A stretch of 64,000 nucleotides of DNA from Adineta steineri (taxonomy: Eukaryota; Rotifera; Eurotatoria; Adinetida; Adinetidae). A program made the translations under genes and the position numbers. The notes beneath the pieces were generated by a model. It saw only the letters and a list, made by a program, of their open reading frames with translations, was not told the origin of the DNA and did no database searches. Positions 51,590 to 62,269 of the stretch are shown here, piece by piece (the first letter of the stretch is position 1; every line of letters begins with the position of its first letter). Where the stretch lies: NCBI GenBank assembly GCA_905250115.1, contig CAJNOI010000174.1, positions 123,087 to 187,086 on the forward strand, in the 5' to 3' direction.

Positions 51590-54268
51590 TTATAATTTCG
51601 TTTTTACAACGTCAATACTCCCTTGCACACTTCTGATATGAGGATGAGTTGGAGGCAATGTACGTTTTAATATGCGCAGAGCATGTTCATAATATGACAA
51701 TGCTTTCGAATAGTCTGTCATATCGTAATATAAACGAGCGATATTGTTGTATGAAATAGCCAAATCAGGATGATCTGAAGGAAGAGTTTTTAATTGAATT
51801 TCAAGTGCTTTTTCATAATATGAGAGTGCTTTTGAATATTTTCCCATGTTATAATACACCAGACCGATACTCCCGTTTGAAATACCTAAATCAGGATGAT
51901 CTGAAGGAAGAGCTTTTTGTTTAATTTTAATTGATTTTTCGTAATATGAAAGAGCTTTCGAGTACTTTTCCATGTTGCGACACACACTACCGATGTTGTT
52001 GTATGAAGTAGCCAAATGACGATGATTCGAAGGAAGAGTTTTTTCTTGAATTTCAAGTGCTTTTTCGTAGAATGAAAGTGCTTTCAAATACTTTTCCATC
52101 CTGCAATACACCAAACCGATACTGCCATATGAAACAGCTAAATCAGGATGATCTGAAGAAAGAGATTTTTCTTGAATTTCGAATGCTTTTTCGTAGTATG
52201 AAAGTGCTTTCGAATACTCCCCAATGTTGTCATACACGCTACCAATGTTGTTGTATGAACAAGCCAAATGCGGATGATTTGAAGGAAGAGTTTTTAGTTG
52301 AATTTCAAGTGCTTTTTCGTGAGATGAAAGTGCTTTCGAGTAATCTCCCATGTTGTTAAACATCAAACCGATGTTGTTGTATGAAATAGCCAATAACGGA
52401 TGATTTGGAGGAAGAGTTTTTTGATAAATTTCAAGTGCTTTTTCGTGAGATGAAAGTGCTTTCGAGTACTCTCCAATGTTGCCATACATCAAACCGATGT
52501 TGTTGTATAAAGCAGCCAGAGAAGGATGATTTGTAGGAAGGGTTTTTTCTCGAATTTCAAGCGCTTTTTCGTAGTATGAAAGTGCTTTCGAGTACTCTCC
52601 AATGTTGTCATACACGGTACCGATGTTGTTGTACAAAGAAGCCAAATCAATATGATCTGAAGGAAGAGTTTTTAATTGAATTTCAAGTGCTTTTTCATAA
52701 TATGAGAGTGCTTTTGAATATTTTCCCATGTTATAATACACCAGACCGATACTCCCGTTTGGAATACCTAAATCAGGATGATCTGAAGGAAGAGTTTTTT
52801 GTAGAATCTCTAGTCCTTGTTCGAAATACCAAATAGCCTTTTCATAATCACCTTGATTTAAATGCACAGATCCCAGTTGATGATAATAAATAGCTTTTTC
52901 ACCCTCATCAGATGTTTGGTCAAGTAATACGTTATAAAGTTCTTCAGCTTTATTAAATTGACCAATTTTAAATAATAAGTCACCCAATCTTTGCCAACCT
53001 GTATGACCATGAGCCTCTTCTCGCATTCGATCAGTAAGTACTCGTAGTTGTTGATCATCGTCCGACGTTAATTGTAATTCAACTTGATAAAGTTGATTCT
53101 TATTGTCCATCTGTTGAATCGCACCCACTCGAAAAACAGTATGCATGGAGAAGAGAATTTCTTCTTCCTCCTTAAAATAACTCTGTTCTTTTATGGTGGC
53201 AAATGGTACTGATTTTATACAAGGATTAATAGACATTATAAAGAGAATGCCAACCTTGTTTGGTTCTGTTAAAGCAACTTGAGCAAAACCGAGGGTCACT
53301 TCTTCATTTTTACTGGTGGACAAGAAATTGTTAAATGACATTAGTCCACCCTTTGTTTTCTGAAGTTTTTCAAAATCCGATTTCGTGAGACCTTGTCCCC
53401 GGTAAACTATGAATGGCTTATCCTGATAACTACTAAGTTGTTGTTGATGTAGTTGTTGAATTTGTTGGTGAAGGTCATGAATAAAAAAACCCATATTAAT
53501 AATGATATCACCTTGCATAGAACGTAGAGCACGATTCAGCATAGAATAGATAAATGATGGGCAAGTGTACCACCAAATAGCTGATTGAGCTCGGTATTTT
53601 TTTTCAAATTCATCAATATTCTTTGACGATCCGCAGTCATTATGTCGACAATAACTAATAAACTGTTTGATCTCCTGTTCATCATGTTTCATATCAAGAA
53701 GTATTTCTTTGAATAGCTGGGTGTACATAAATGTTGGCTCCAACTGATTTAAATTGTCAGTTGAAGCCATTTCATCTACCGTGATAAAACTCATGGCTAT
53801 CGAATCTTGGTTGAACTGCCTGACACCGATTTTTAATGCTTGGCATAAGTCATCGATGTTGGTATGAATGTTCCTGACTTTTTGCCATTTTGTTGTCCAT
53901 TCTTCATGTTGGGATTTAATGTTACTGAAGATATAAACACTATGCAATTGAGGAATATCATTAATCAGAGGCATTATTTGTTGAACCATAGCATTCTCGA
54001 CAATCAGGAAAGACTTGATGTTTTCTTCAGCATCTGTAAGAAAATCGACACATTCGTCTCGCTGCTTAAAGACCTTGGTATTATCAGTATTGGTTTTTAA
54101 TTGTGCCAAAATATGTTGATATTCTTGGCTCACTTCATCCATACACTCATCTAAACAGAGAAGTAAATAATTTCGAACCATGCGCCGCCTTGGTTGAATA
54201 GCATCCGATGGTGATATAGTCGTGTTTAATGATAAAGAAGGTTTTGAATTGGATTCTGATCCACTCAT
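51590..54268 (-). CDS. mono-ADP-ribosyltransferase with TPR array (ART-TPR protein)
   Basis: One exon, 892 residues. Residues about 33-165 form an alpha/beta domain (FLIVENAMVQQIMPLINDIP, SVYIFSNIKS) of a type that precedes ART domains in many rotifer proteins. The arginine-specific ADP-ribosyltransferase domain at about 180-400 shows the R-S-E triad: VYRGQG (Arg290), FLSTS (Ser317-Ser319) and an EEEE acidic motif (367-370) supplying ExE. It would move ADP-ribose from NAD+ to a protein side chain. From about residue 422 come a TPR and then ten kinesin-light-chain-like 42-residue TPRs (consensus NNIG-VY-N-G-YSKALSYYEKALEI), a peptide-binding scaffold. No signal peptide, so probably cytosolic. 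Repeats 1 and 8 of the nine after residue 500 are almost identical at DNA level. A polyadenylation signal lies within about 20 nt of the stop. Confidence 0.88.
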   Translation of the reverse strand: MSGSESNSKPSLSLNTTISPSDAIQPRRRMVRNYLLLCLDECMDEVSQEYQHILAQLKTNTDNTKVFKQRDECVDFLTDAEENIKSFLIVENAMVQQIMPLINDIPQLHSVYIFSNIKSQHEEWTTKWQKVRNIHTNIDDLCQALKIGVRQFNQDSIAMSFITVDEMASTDNLNQLEPTFMYTQLFKEILLDMKHDEQEIKQFISYCRHNDCGSSKNIDEFEKKYRAQSAIWWYTCPSFIYSMLNRALRSMQGDIIINMGFFIHDLHQQIQQLHQQQLSSYQDKPFIVYRGQGLTKSDFEKLQKTKGGLMSFNNFLSTSKNEEVTLGFAQVALTEPNKVGILFIMSINPCIKSVPFATIKEQSYFKEEEEILFSMHTVFRVGAIQQMDNKNQLYQVELQLTSDDDQQLRVLTDRMREEAHGHTGWQRLGDLLFKIGQFNKAEELYNVLLDQTSDEGEKAIYYHQLGSVHLNQGDYEKAIWYFEQGLEILQKTLPSDHPDLGIPNGSIGLVYYNMGKYSKALSYYEKALEIQLKTLPSDHIDLASLYNNIGTVYDNIGEYSKALSYYEKALEIREKTLPTNHPSLAALYNNIGLMYGNIGEYSKALSSHEKALEIYQKTLPPNHPLLAISYNNIGLMFNNMGDYSKALSSHEKALEIQLKTLPSNHPHLACSYNNIGSVYDNIGEYSKALSYYEKAFEIQEKSLSSDHPDLAVSYGSIGLVYCRMEKYLKALSFYEKALEIQEKTLPSNHRHLATSYNNIGSVCRNMEKYSKALSYYEKSIKIKQKALPSDHPDLGISNGSIGLVYYNMGKYSKALSYYEKALEIQLKTLPSDHPDLAISYNNIARLYYDMTDYSKALSYYEHALRILKRTLPPTHPHIRSVQGSIDVVKTKL
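51740..52850 (-). repeat. 126-bp tandem coding repeats (TPR array)
   Basis: About ten 126-bp units, each coding one 42-residue TPR. Two stretches of about 145 bp (around 51775-51920 and 52650-52795) differ at only one or two positions although the units between them have diverged, which suggests recent gene conversion or unequal exchange within the array. Confidence 0.85.
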
Positions 54269-55426
54269 TTGGTCCTTTTTTTAATTTGATGTTGAATATA
54301 AGCTTAGCAATAATTGTTGTTTTTAGTAAATGGTAAAAAGACTCACCACTCCTATTTGTAATAGAAATGGCGTATTTTTTCAATCTTTTTCTGCTTGTTT
54401 CGACTAGTTCCTTTTTAAAATACTGTTGTAGAGAGCAAGAAATAGATCAGTACAAATAAATTTCTTAACAGTGTTTGCGATAGAACGAAATGATTTCGTT
54501 TTATAGTTATTCTTCTCAACTTTTTTGCCCTTATCTATGCAATTACTTCAGTAGTTGAATATACCACCAATACTTTATCATTGAAATGAAATAGAAATAG
54601 AAACATGATTCCTTTAGTAAAAGTTGCTTCTCTTCGTCGTACATCATTTTTTAGAACAAAAGGACTGTACCAGTGTACGAATATATAGCTATTGATTTAA
54701 AAATATTCTAGGAGTTTTGGTGTTTTCTGTTCGAAAAAGAAAAGTATTCCATACAAACGTATTCAAAAGAGTTGTATTGTAAATAGTTTTTAAAAATTAC
54801 GGAATTGTTAGACCTAAAAATATTAAGAAACTTTCTCTCAAATGATAATCTGGCATATCATTTATCGAATTTACTAATTCAAGTTTTATAATTTAAACAT
54901 AGAATACTATTTTTGTATCGAAAAAAAGTATCACATTTTAATAATGGTAAAAATAATCAAATATAAACGTATTATCGTGTATTATAAGTCTTATCGTATT
55001 GTCTGTCAAATGATGTCATTTGAGCAAGAGCAAAACTTTTCTATGCGATATTACAATGAAAGTTTGTATTGTCATTAGAGCGACTAATTTGTGAAATGAA
55101 TTTTTTTATGAAATCGTGTACTATTTATTCTTTTATATATCAGCATACAACTATTGTAACACAAGATGGATGACCTTGAAGGTGACGGCGTAGATCTCAA
55201 TGGCAAGAGTAATTATACCCACATCGCTACTTGTTCTTTAATCATCAAAAATAAAAGATTGGCATTAAAATACAACATGAAATAGGTTTTTATTTAAGAA
55301 AATAAGAGAATAGAATATATATATATATATAGAATGAAAACGAGACAGACAATAATGTACTGTTTAAATTTATGCCATAATCATATGGAATTTGTTTTAT
55401 AATTTATTCAATAAAAGTCATTTGAT
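54269..55426. other. intergenic, nothing recognised
   Basis: Upstream of the ART-TPR gene and downstream of the receptor gene, both minus strand. A receptor polyadenylation signal is at 55408-55403 and a (TA)n tract at about 55317-55331. No exon was found. Confidence 0.5.
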
Positions 55427-58400
55427 TTATCTTGTTGAAGTATTCTGTAAACGTCTTCGTAGGTTAGTTCGATATCGTTCAATACTCTTATTAAATTCTT
55501 GTTTATAAAATTTCGATGGTAATACATATATAATAAAAGTAAGCATCGGTGGAATAAATGAAATAAAATATCCAATAAGATATATCCATGAATTATTTGA
55601 TGATTTCATACATTTCGATACATAAGATATTATTAAACGTGGTAATGCAAGAATGACTAATATAACTGGAGCAATTAATAAATTTTTATGTTCACCTAAT
55701 TGTTGTCGTAAAAGTTGATAGTAAGTTCGATCAGTATGTAAATTTGATTGTTGACGAGATTTTCTTGTTATTAAAACAATAGATGATACTAAATTTATTA
55801 CGAATGGAGCAATAAAATGAAAACTGTGTATTGCAGAATGAAATGTTTTTAAACTAGATGAATAAGTAATAATACACCAGATTCTTATTTCATTATCATT
55901 TTCTTCATCCATTAAATGTCGATAAAACGGATCATAAATCGATGTACTTATGATAAGAATAATAAGAATAATAATTATTATTTTAGCTGCTTTTTTACTT
56001 TTTTTCTTTTGAAAACGAGTACCTTTTATTATTGTATATGCTCGTTCACCAGCTACACAAGAATTTAACCATTGATCCATATGAAGACATGATTGTAGAA
56101 GAAAATCAAGAGTAATACATTGAATATTTAAGAATGTTCGATTTGATATCATTGCCATTTGTGAAAAAATCAGTATCCAACATTTTAATCCAAATAAAAT
56201 CATGATAAGTAAAGTTGTTATTGAGGAACCTAATAAATATAGACCACAACCAATATCACGTACAGTTTTATTTTTAAATGTTATCATAGCAAGAATACCA
56301 TTAATAAAACCAGCAATAATAAATAGAATACTCAATATTAAACTTAATATTACAATAACTGGTTGATATTTAATATTAGCATTTGGTATAATATGATAAC
56401 CTAAAATAGCATCAAGTGATAAACCAAATCCACTTGTACTAAATTGACATTGTGTCCCAAAGAAACATAAGCGACAAACACATATTGATCTTGTTGGACA
56501 ATCAAGTGCATCTTGAAAGCAATCACCTCCATTTTGACAAACACTTCGACCTGCACAATCATATATCATACTGTGATTAAATTGAAAACAATTAGCAAGA
56601 CGTAGTTTATAATAATCATAACATAAACAAAGATGAATATCATCATAAAAACAAGAAAGATTTAATGAAGACATTTGGCATGGTAAATGATAATATTTTA
56701 TTCGACGAATAAGATCTAATTTAGCAATACTATCATTAAATATTTCACTTGTATGTTTACAATGATCTGATGATTTTATCATTTGATTAATTGTTGTTGA
56801 TTGATTATAAATATTTTGAACCAAAGTTAAATAATAACTTTTATCAAGAAGTTCAATAAAAACAATATGAAATGGCTTTGACCAATAAATCGTAACAAAC
56901 TCTTGTTTAATAGGAATTGTTTGAAATGTAGTCGATCTGAATGGTTTATCATTATCCATAACTTCAATAAAATGAATAAATATTGATTGTGCTACATTAA
57001 TAGATTTCTCAAATGATAAAATTATTTTATTATCTTCTAATTCACATCGTTCTCCAAAATAACCTTTTCGACAAATGCATATAAATTGTTTCTTTGATAT
57101 CATATATTCATCTGTAGGAATACAAAGACCACCATTTTTACATGTTAAATTTTGATTATTTTGACAATTTATATTGTTAAGAAGACATCGAGCACCAAAT
57201 TTATTCATAGGACAAATACATATTGATTGATTATTAGGAGAAACACCGATATATACTGAACCAAATGAACACATTGAAGAATGTTCAATTGTACAATAGC
57301 GACCAGACCATCCTTTATTACATTGACAAAATATTTTTTGTTCATTATTTCGATATTTAATACATTTACCGTTGATACATGGAAAATCTGAGCAACTTTC
57401 AAAATTAATATTATTATCATCTGGAATACCAACGACTAATGATAAACGATGAACAGGTAAAAATGAAAATTGAATTGAAAAATAAAAAGTTCCACGATAA
57501 TTTAATGATTCTTTTTCATAAATATCAATATGTAAGCCATAATTTTTTGTTTGATTTTTTGGTCGATTTGAATAAATTAAATTAATATGATGTTTTTTTA
57601 TGTGACAATCTCGTTTTGATAAATAAGTAAATTGTTCAGAAGAATGAATTACTTGTTCATTATTATCATCAATTAATAAAATAACAATTGCAAATAGCAT
57701 TTGCCATGAATTAGCAGATGCTGTAAATTTAATTGATAAACTTATTCGTTGATTTTGATATTGACATTGATCACCATAATAACTTGGTGGGCAAAAACAT
57801 ATTTTTCTTGTTCGATTAGTTTTATCATTTAACCACATGCGTACATCAATACCACGATGACAATGAAGTAGTTGTTGTTGAAAAGATGATACAGTTATAG
57901 GTAGACTTAAACGTACTTCATTTTCTATATATTGTTTTGTTTGATCTTTCAGTAATTTCTTCATTGCATTAAGAGTAAAGTGTATAATCGATTCTTTTGA
58001 AATTTCACCTGTCTGTAAGCATAAAAACTTCACGACATCAGAAATACTTGGATGATCAAGCGCCCAACAAGTAGAAAGGATTGGTCCTCCTGTTACTTGT
58101 GTGCAAAATTGTTCATCATTTCCATTGCCACAATCATTTTGTGTATCACATAATTTTTTAGAAGGAACACATGATTCTTGACTTTGATTCATACAATAAA
58201 AGTTATTTTTATACTGTATTTCATATTTTTTGCGACATAATGCTGGTTCATCGGTAGCTCCAAGGCAATTAACTATACCATCATTTGCTTGAATAATTGG
58301 TAAGCACATAAATTGATTTGTACGAGGAGAAACACATTGATGTTCATCTGAAGAACAATTTAATGATGATGATAAACCACAATCAATTTCATCTTCACCA

Positions 58401-60127
58401 TTAAGACAATTCCATAAACCGTTACAATGAGTATAAACATTATTACATGACCAATGTTTGCATTCGGTCTCATCTGTTTCATCTTGTCCATCTATTGGAA
58501 TAGGTAATAATGTAGTAAATCCATCACAAATTGTTTGAAATGAAATATGTTCGCTGGAATTTTGTAATTTTATGTATGATTCTTCTTCTATAGAAATAGT
58601 ATGATTAGTTGAAGCTATATTTTCGTCATCACTATTCGGACAATCATTTATACCATTCATACGACGATATATAGAAATACATTTTAATGAATTGGAACAT
58701 TGATACATATTTGATCTATTACAAATCGTAGAATTATAATTATAAATTTCTTGATATTGCCAAAGTTCCGGATGTAACACATACAAAAGAGATAATTCGG
58801 TTACCATATCGGGTATACCACCTATGGTAGGTAAGAGAAAATCAGATAGTCGACGATGACACACTCGATTATTGAGTGAGAATGTTGTATGATTATGTAC
58901 GTGTCTTGAAGTTTCATTAAAATAACTATCATAACGAGAATTATTATAGCATATATAAGGATACTTAAATCCTTTATTATGATCGTTGCATGGTTTACAC
59001 TTTTCATAAGCAAAATAAATATCACCAAATAAAACTGGAATAGTTGGCATATAGAACTTATCTGGACATTCATTTTCAATTACTTGATAACAGTTATTGT
59101 TTGCGCAAGAAGTAACACAGTTGGGTAGAGATGACTGCTGTAAATTAATACCATTACATACGAATGCAGACCAACATTGATCAGATGTAGAATTATCTTT
59201 CATAGAATATATATTGTTAAATATTGTTTTTTGACGTCCTGGCCAACAAGAACCGATGCATTTTGCATTTTGACATAGTGGATCTTTACATGTTATATCT
59301 TCACATTCAAATGATGGTTTATTTTGAAAACATTCACCGCGTTTCTTATACGCAATATAAGAAGGTTCATCCGAGCCATCCAGACAATCAGGAAAATTTT
59401 CATCATCGTGCAAAAACAGTTTTAATACGCATTGTCCATTGGCACAACGATATTCATTATGATTACATTCATTTATTTCAAGTTGCCAACAATATTCTTC
59501 ATCAAGTCCACCATCAAGACAATCAATTTCTTCGTTACAAATCTCAGTCCAATCTAAACATGTTGGTGAATGACCACGATTGCACTGTAAATGAGTATAA
59601 CAAGTATAATTAATTGGTTTATATTCATGAGTACGATAAAAATCAGTAATGATATCATTTAAAGATGAATGCTTTGAATGATTATAATCAATTTCATATT
59701 GACACATCGAACCAAATCTTGGTAATGTACAATTATAAAAAACTTCTTTTGATAAAGATGATTTACTAAATATTAATAATTCATTTAAATACGATTGATA
59801 ATCTTCAATAGTATCCATTGGTGCTGACCAAAGATATAATTGTTGACTTGTTATATTTTGATTTGAAAGTTCGCCAAATGTAAATTTTGGAAATAAATCA
59901 TTTTCTTCGACTTGAAATTTCGATGGTAATTCACTCATACAATAGGATATTATTTCACGACTAGCATTTTCTTCTTCATTTAAAATATCAAGACTTAAAC
60001 AATCATGTTGTAATACATCATTATCTTCATTTTCACGTACCCAACCTGTATGATGAAGATTGATTTGAGGATGACCAATAATCAAATGTAAAAGAATAAA
60101 ATAGAATAGATATTTCATAGGAAACAT
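55427..60127 (-). CDS. intronless LDLa/EGF-repeat seven-transmembrane receptor
   Basis: A single open frame of 1566 residues without introns. A signal peptide (MKYLFYFILLHLIIG, from Met4) precedes a large ectodomain. It has about six LDL-receptor class A modules in the first ~650 residues (CNEEIDCLDGGLDEEYC, FPDCLDGSDEP, GINDCPNSDDEN, WNCLNGEDEIDC, CDTQNDCGNGNDEQFC), whose acidic D-x-SDE ends bind calcium. EGF modules follow (CINGKCIKY, CQCNKGWSGRYC, CICRKGYFGERC, CQNGGDC). A seven-helix domain occupies about residues 1255-1540, beginning VIVILSLILSILFIIAGF, with an ERA triplet after helix 3 (CVAGERAY) in place of DRY and a basic C-terminal tail. This is a rhodopsin-like receptor plan with LDLa and EGF modules outside, without the leucine-rich repeats of relaxin receptors. 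Ligand and G-protein coupling are unknown. The intronless state hints at retrocopy origin. Confidence 0.82.
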   Translation of the reverse strand: MFPMKYLFYFILLHLIIGHPQINLHHTGWVRENEDNDVLQHDCLSLDILNEEENASREIISYCMSELPSKFQVEENDLFPKFTFGELSNQNITSQQLYLWSAPMDTIEDYQSYLNELLIFSKSSLSKEVFYNCTLPRFGSMCQYEIDYNHSKHSSLNDIITDFYRTHEYKPINYTCYTHLQCNRGHSPTCLDWTEICNEEIDCLDGGLDEEYCWQLEINECNHNEYRCANGQCVLKLFLHDDENFPDCLDGSDEPSYIAYKKRGECFQNKPSFECEDITCKDPLCQNAKCIGSCWPGRQKTIFNNIYSMKDNSTSDQCWSAFVCNGINLQQSSLPNCVTSCANNNCYQVIENECPDKFYMPTIPVLFGDIYFAYEKCKPCNDHNKGFKYPYICYNNSRYDSYFNETSRHVHNHTTFSLNNRVCHRRLSDFLLPTIGGIPDMVTELSLLYVLHPELWQYQEIYNYNSTICNRSNMYQCSNSLKCISIYRRMNGINDCPNSDDENIASTNHTISIEEESYIKLQNSSEHISFQTICDGFTTLLPIPIDGQDETDETECKHWSCNNVYTHCNGLWNCLNGEDEIDCGLSSSLNCSSDEHQCVSPRTNQFMCLPIIQANDGIVNCLGATDEPALCRKKYEIQYKNNFYCMNQSQESCVPSKKLCDTQNDCGNGNDEQFCTQVTGGPILSTCWALDHPSISDVVKFLCLQTGEISKESIIHFTLNAMKKLLKDQTKQYIENEVRLSLPITVSSFQQQLLHCHRGIDVRMWLNDKTNRTRKICFCPPSYYGDQCQYQNQRISLSIKFTASANSWQMLFAIVILLIDDNNEQVIHSSEQFTYLSKRDCHIKKHHINLIYSNRPKNQTKNYGLHIDIYEKESLNYRGTFYFSIQFSFLPVHRLSLVVGIPDDNNINFESCSDFPCINGKCIKYRNNEQKIFCQCNKGWSGRYCTIEHSSMCSFGSVYIGVSPNNQSICICPMNKFGARCLLNNINCQNNQNLTCKNGGLCIPTDEYMISKKQFICICRKGYFGERCELEDNKIILSFEKSINVAQSIFIHFIEVMDNDKPFRSTTFQTIPIKQEFVTIYWSKPFHIVFIELLDKSYYLTLVQNIYNQSTTINQMIKSSDHCKHTSEIFNDSIAKLDLIRRIKYYHLPCQMSSLNLSCFYDDIHLCLCYDYYKLRLANCFQFNHSMIYDCAGRSVCQNGGDCFQDALDCPTRSICVCRLCFFGTQCQFSTSGFGLSLDAILGYHIIPNANIKYQPVIVILSLILSILFIIAGFINGILAMITFKNKTVRDIGCGLYLLGSSITTLLIMILFGLKCWILIFSQMAMISNRTFLNIQCITLDFLLQSCLHMDQWLNSCVAGERAYTIIKGTRFQKKKSKKAAKIIIIILIILIISTSIYDPFYRHLMDEENDNEIRIWCIITYSSSLKTFHSAIHSFHFIAPFVINLVSSIVLITRKSRQQSNLHTDRTYYQLLRQQLGEHKNLLIAPVILVILALPRLIISYVSKCMKSSNNSWIYLIGYFISFIPPMLTFIIYVLPSKFYKQEFNKSIERYRTNLRRRLQNTSTR

Positions 60128-61425
60128 CTTTATGTGTTATACAATAACAAAAAATAATGAATTCAATATCGATTATTTATACATCCCATTCCTGTTGCTC
60201 TTTTATAAAAAATTCATGATAAAATATGAACAAACTTATTTGTTCCTATTCGAATGGTGGAATTATTAGAACAGCTAATGACGTCAAATTACCATTAAAT
60301 AATGCCTTTCTCTGACGCAAGTCCTAGTCAATATCTGACTTTTAATTTGAGAACTTCTGAAAATAGCTCAGGAAAAACGTCATTGTATTTTTTATTGACT
60401 GAAAAATACGTCAGCAAAATTAAATAAATCTATTACGCATCTACGTTGAGAATTCGATCTAAACGTGTACAAAAGAAGTATTCAAAAACTTTTATTTTTA
60501 ATTTATAGACAAAAATTTTGTATAAAAACAATTCAATTTTGTGAGATGGATTATAGTGTATTGATCTTTTCTATATTAAAGTTCCCATTCAACTTTTTAA
60601 AAAAAATACGCAATAAATATTATCATGTTGTTTCAAAGAAAACAGGAAAAATAATAATGAAGGTAAATCTGGAGCTATTTTCAGATATTGACGTCGATGT
60701 TTGTCCTTTATCTGCGGGTCCACGAATATGGGAACTTTGATACAGTTCAAGAGTTAGTTGACATTTCATAAAATCTTAGAAAAGAATTCAATCATAAATA
60801 TATTGAAAACTATTTTATTTCATTATACATGTACGATTAATAATATCTTTAGAATAAAAATCTCCCGTTTTTTCCTCTGTATTAGTCTGTATCAACAGGA
60901 ATGACTGATTTTGACGTACAAACAAGACAAAAAAAAGAAAATGAATACTAATCACTTTCCTTATATCGATGTTTGGACACTTATGTATTCTTTATAAGTA
61001 TATTTACAGATTTATAATTATAAAATTGCACGAAATCATTACAATATATATCAGATTAACAAAAGGTTTAACGTTTTACTATTCACGACGAATGCGTCAT
61101 TTTGGATCTATACTGCAACTCTACATTGTCATCACTTCATTTAAACTGAATAGTTAGATAAGCTGTATTCATGAATGACTTAATTGTACTACTAAATGTA
61201 ATACCCGTAAGTGTTTGCATCACGATACAAGGAAACATAGTTAATGGAGAGCATTGTAAAATTTGATATCGATATGATTACGATAAATATTAGCTCAAGT
61301 ATGTGTGAATACTAAAGAGATACATAAAAAGAAGAAAAAAAAGAAGAAGAGGAAGAAAAGAGAGAAAGTATGGTATTATCCAGAAATGAGGAAAAATATT
61401 CAACAGTTTATCACATAGGTGAAAT
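60128..61425. other. intergenic, nothing recognised
   Basis: 5' flank of the receptor gene plus AT-rich sequence with short chance frames only. A purine-rich tract lies at 61320-61365. Confidence 0.5.
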
Positions 61426-61515
61426 TAACTGCCGATTCAAGTAATTCTACCAACGATTCATTCACGGACATGTTCCTGAGTGAATCGCTGGTAAGATTAA
61501 TTGAATCAGCTGTTA
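61426..61515. repeat. 90-bp near-perfect palindrome (hairpin)
   Basis: The two 45-bp arms are inverted copies with no spacer (centre at 61470/61471, ACA|TGT). For example GATTCAAGTAATTCTACC on the left pairs with GGTAAGATTAATTGAATC on the right. About 34 of 45 positions are Watson-Crick by eye, with further G-T pairs possible. It could be a pre-miRNA-like hairpin or a fold-back MITE. Confidence 0.75.
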
Positions 61516-61563
61516 AGGGTGTGGATGCGAACTTATCTTTTCTTTACCCACACTCATCCTTAT
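61516..61563. mobile_element. fold-back element, GGGTGTGG family
   Basis: AGGGTGTGGATGCG on the left is mirrored by CCCACACTCATCCT on the right, directly abutting the 90-bp palindrome. Its ends resemble those of the elements at 16338-16450 and 46387-46442. Confidence 0.45.
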
Positions 61564-62269
61564 GAATTGCATCAGCTACACCCATTGCACATTGACTTTT
61601 GATGAAACTATTTTTTATGTGAAAAATATTCAAAGTGAAAGGAACTCATTCAACTTCACCTATTTATTTTCAAATATATCTAACCGATTTTCTAAATTAA
61701 ATCGTACATAATTTCATCATGCATGTGTTTATATTATCACGTTCTAATCATTGAAATATCTATTTTCGAATGATGTAAAATCATATCGGTTAGGAATAAA
61801 ACAATTTTACATCTCTCTAACATAAGGCAAATTTTTAATAACATCTGTTTCTTTTTCATGTGATCGTATGAATACAAATATTCGAAATCTCATGTAGCTT
61901 TCTCTAAACTAAAGTGTTAGAACAATACTTGTAAACAAAAATTTTGATTTTACTTTAAGAGTATTAAGTATTCCCAAATTAACATATTGTAGAATTTTCC
62001 AAAAGTCATGATTACTTTAGAAATTTATTTATCTATCCTTTGTAATAGGTCATACAATGAATTTCTTCTACGACAGAGCTAATAATTGTAAATGTATTGA
62101 AATAGCTATTTTATGATTATCTTTCATACAATATTGTTTATTAGCATTAATTAGTCAATGATTGATTCATTAGATTATATCCGGAGTTGAAACAATTTTT
62201 ATTTTAATATAATCATATTTTTTACTAAGACGTTTAGAACTTTTGAATAGCTATAATAAAGTTTCTGTT
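61564..62269. other. intergenic, nothing recognised
   Basis: AT-rich sequence without exons or clear repeats. Confidence 0.5.
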
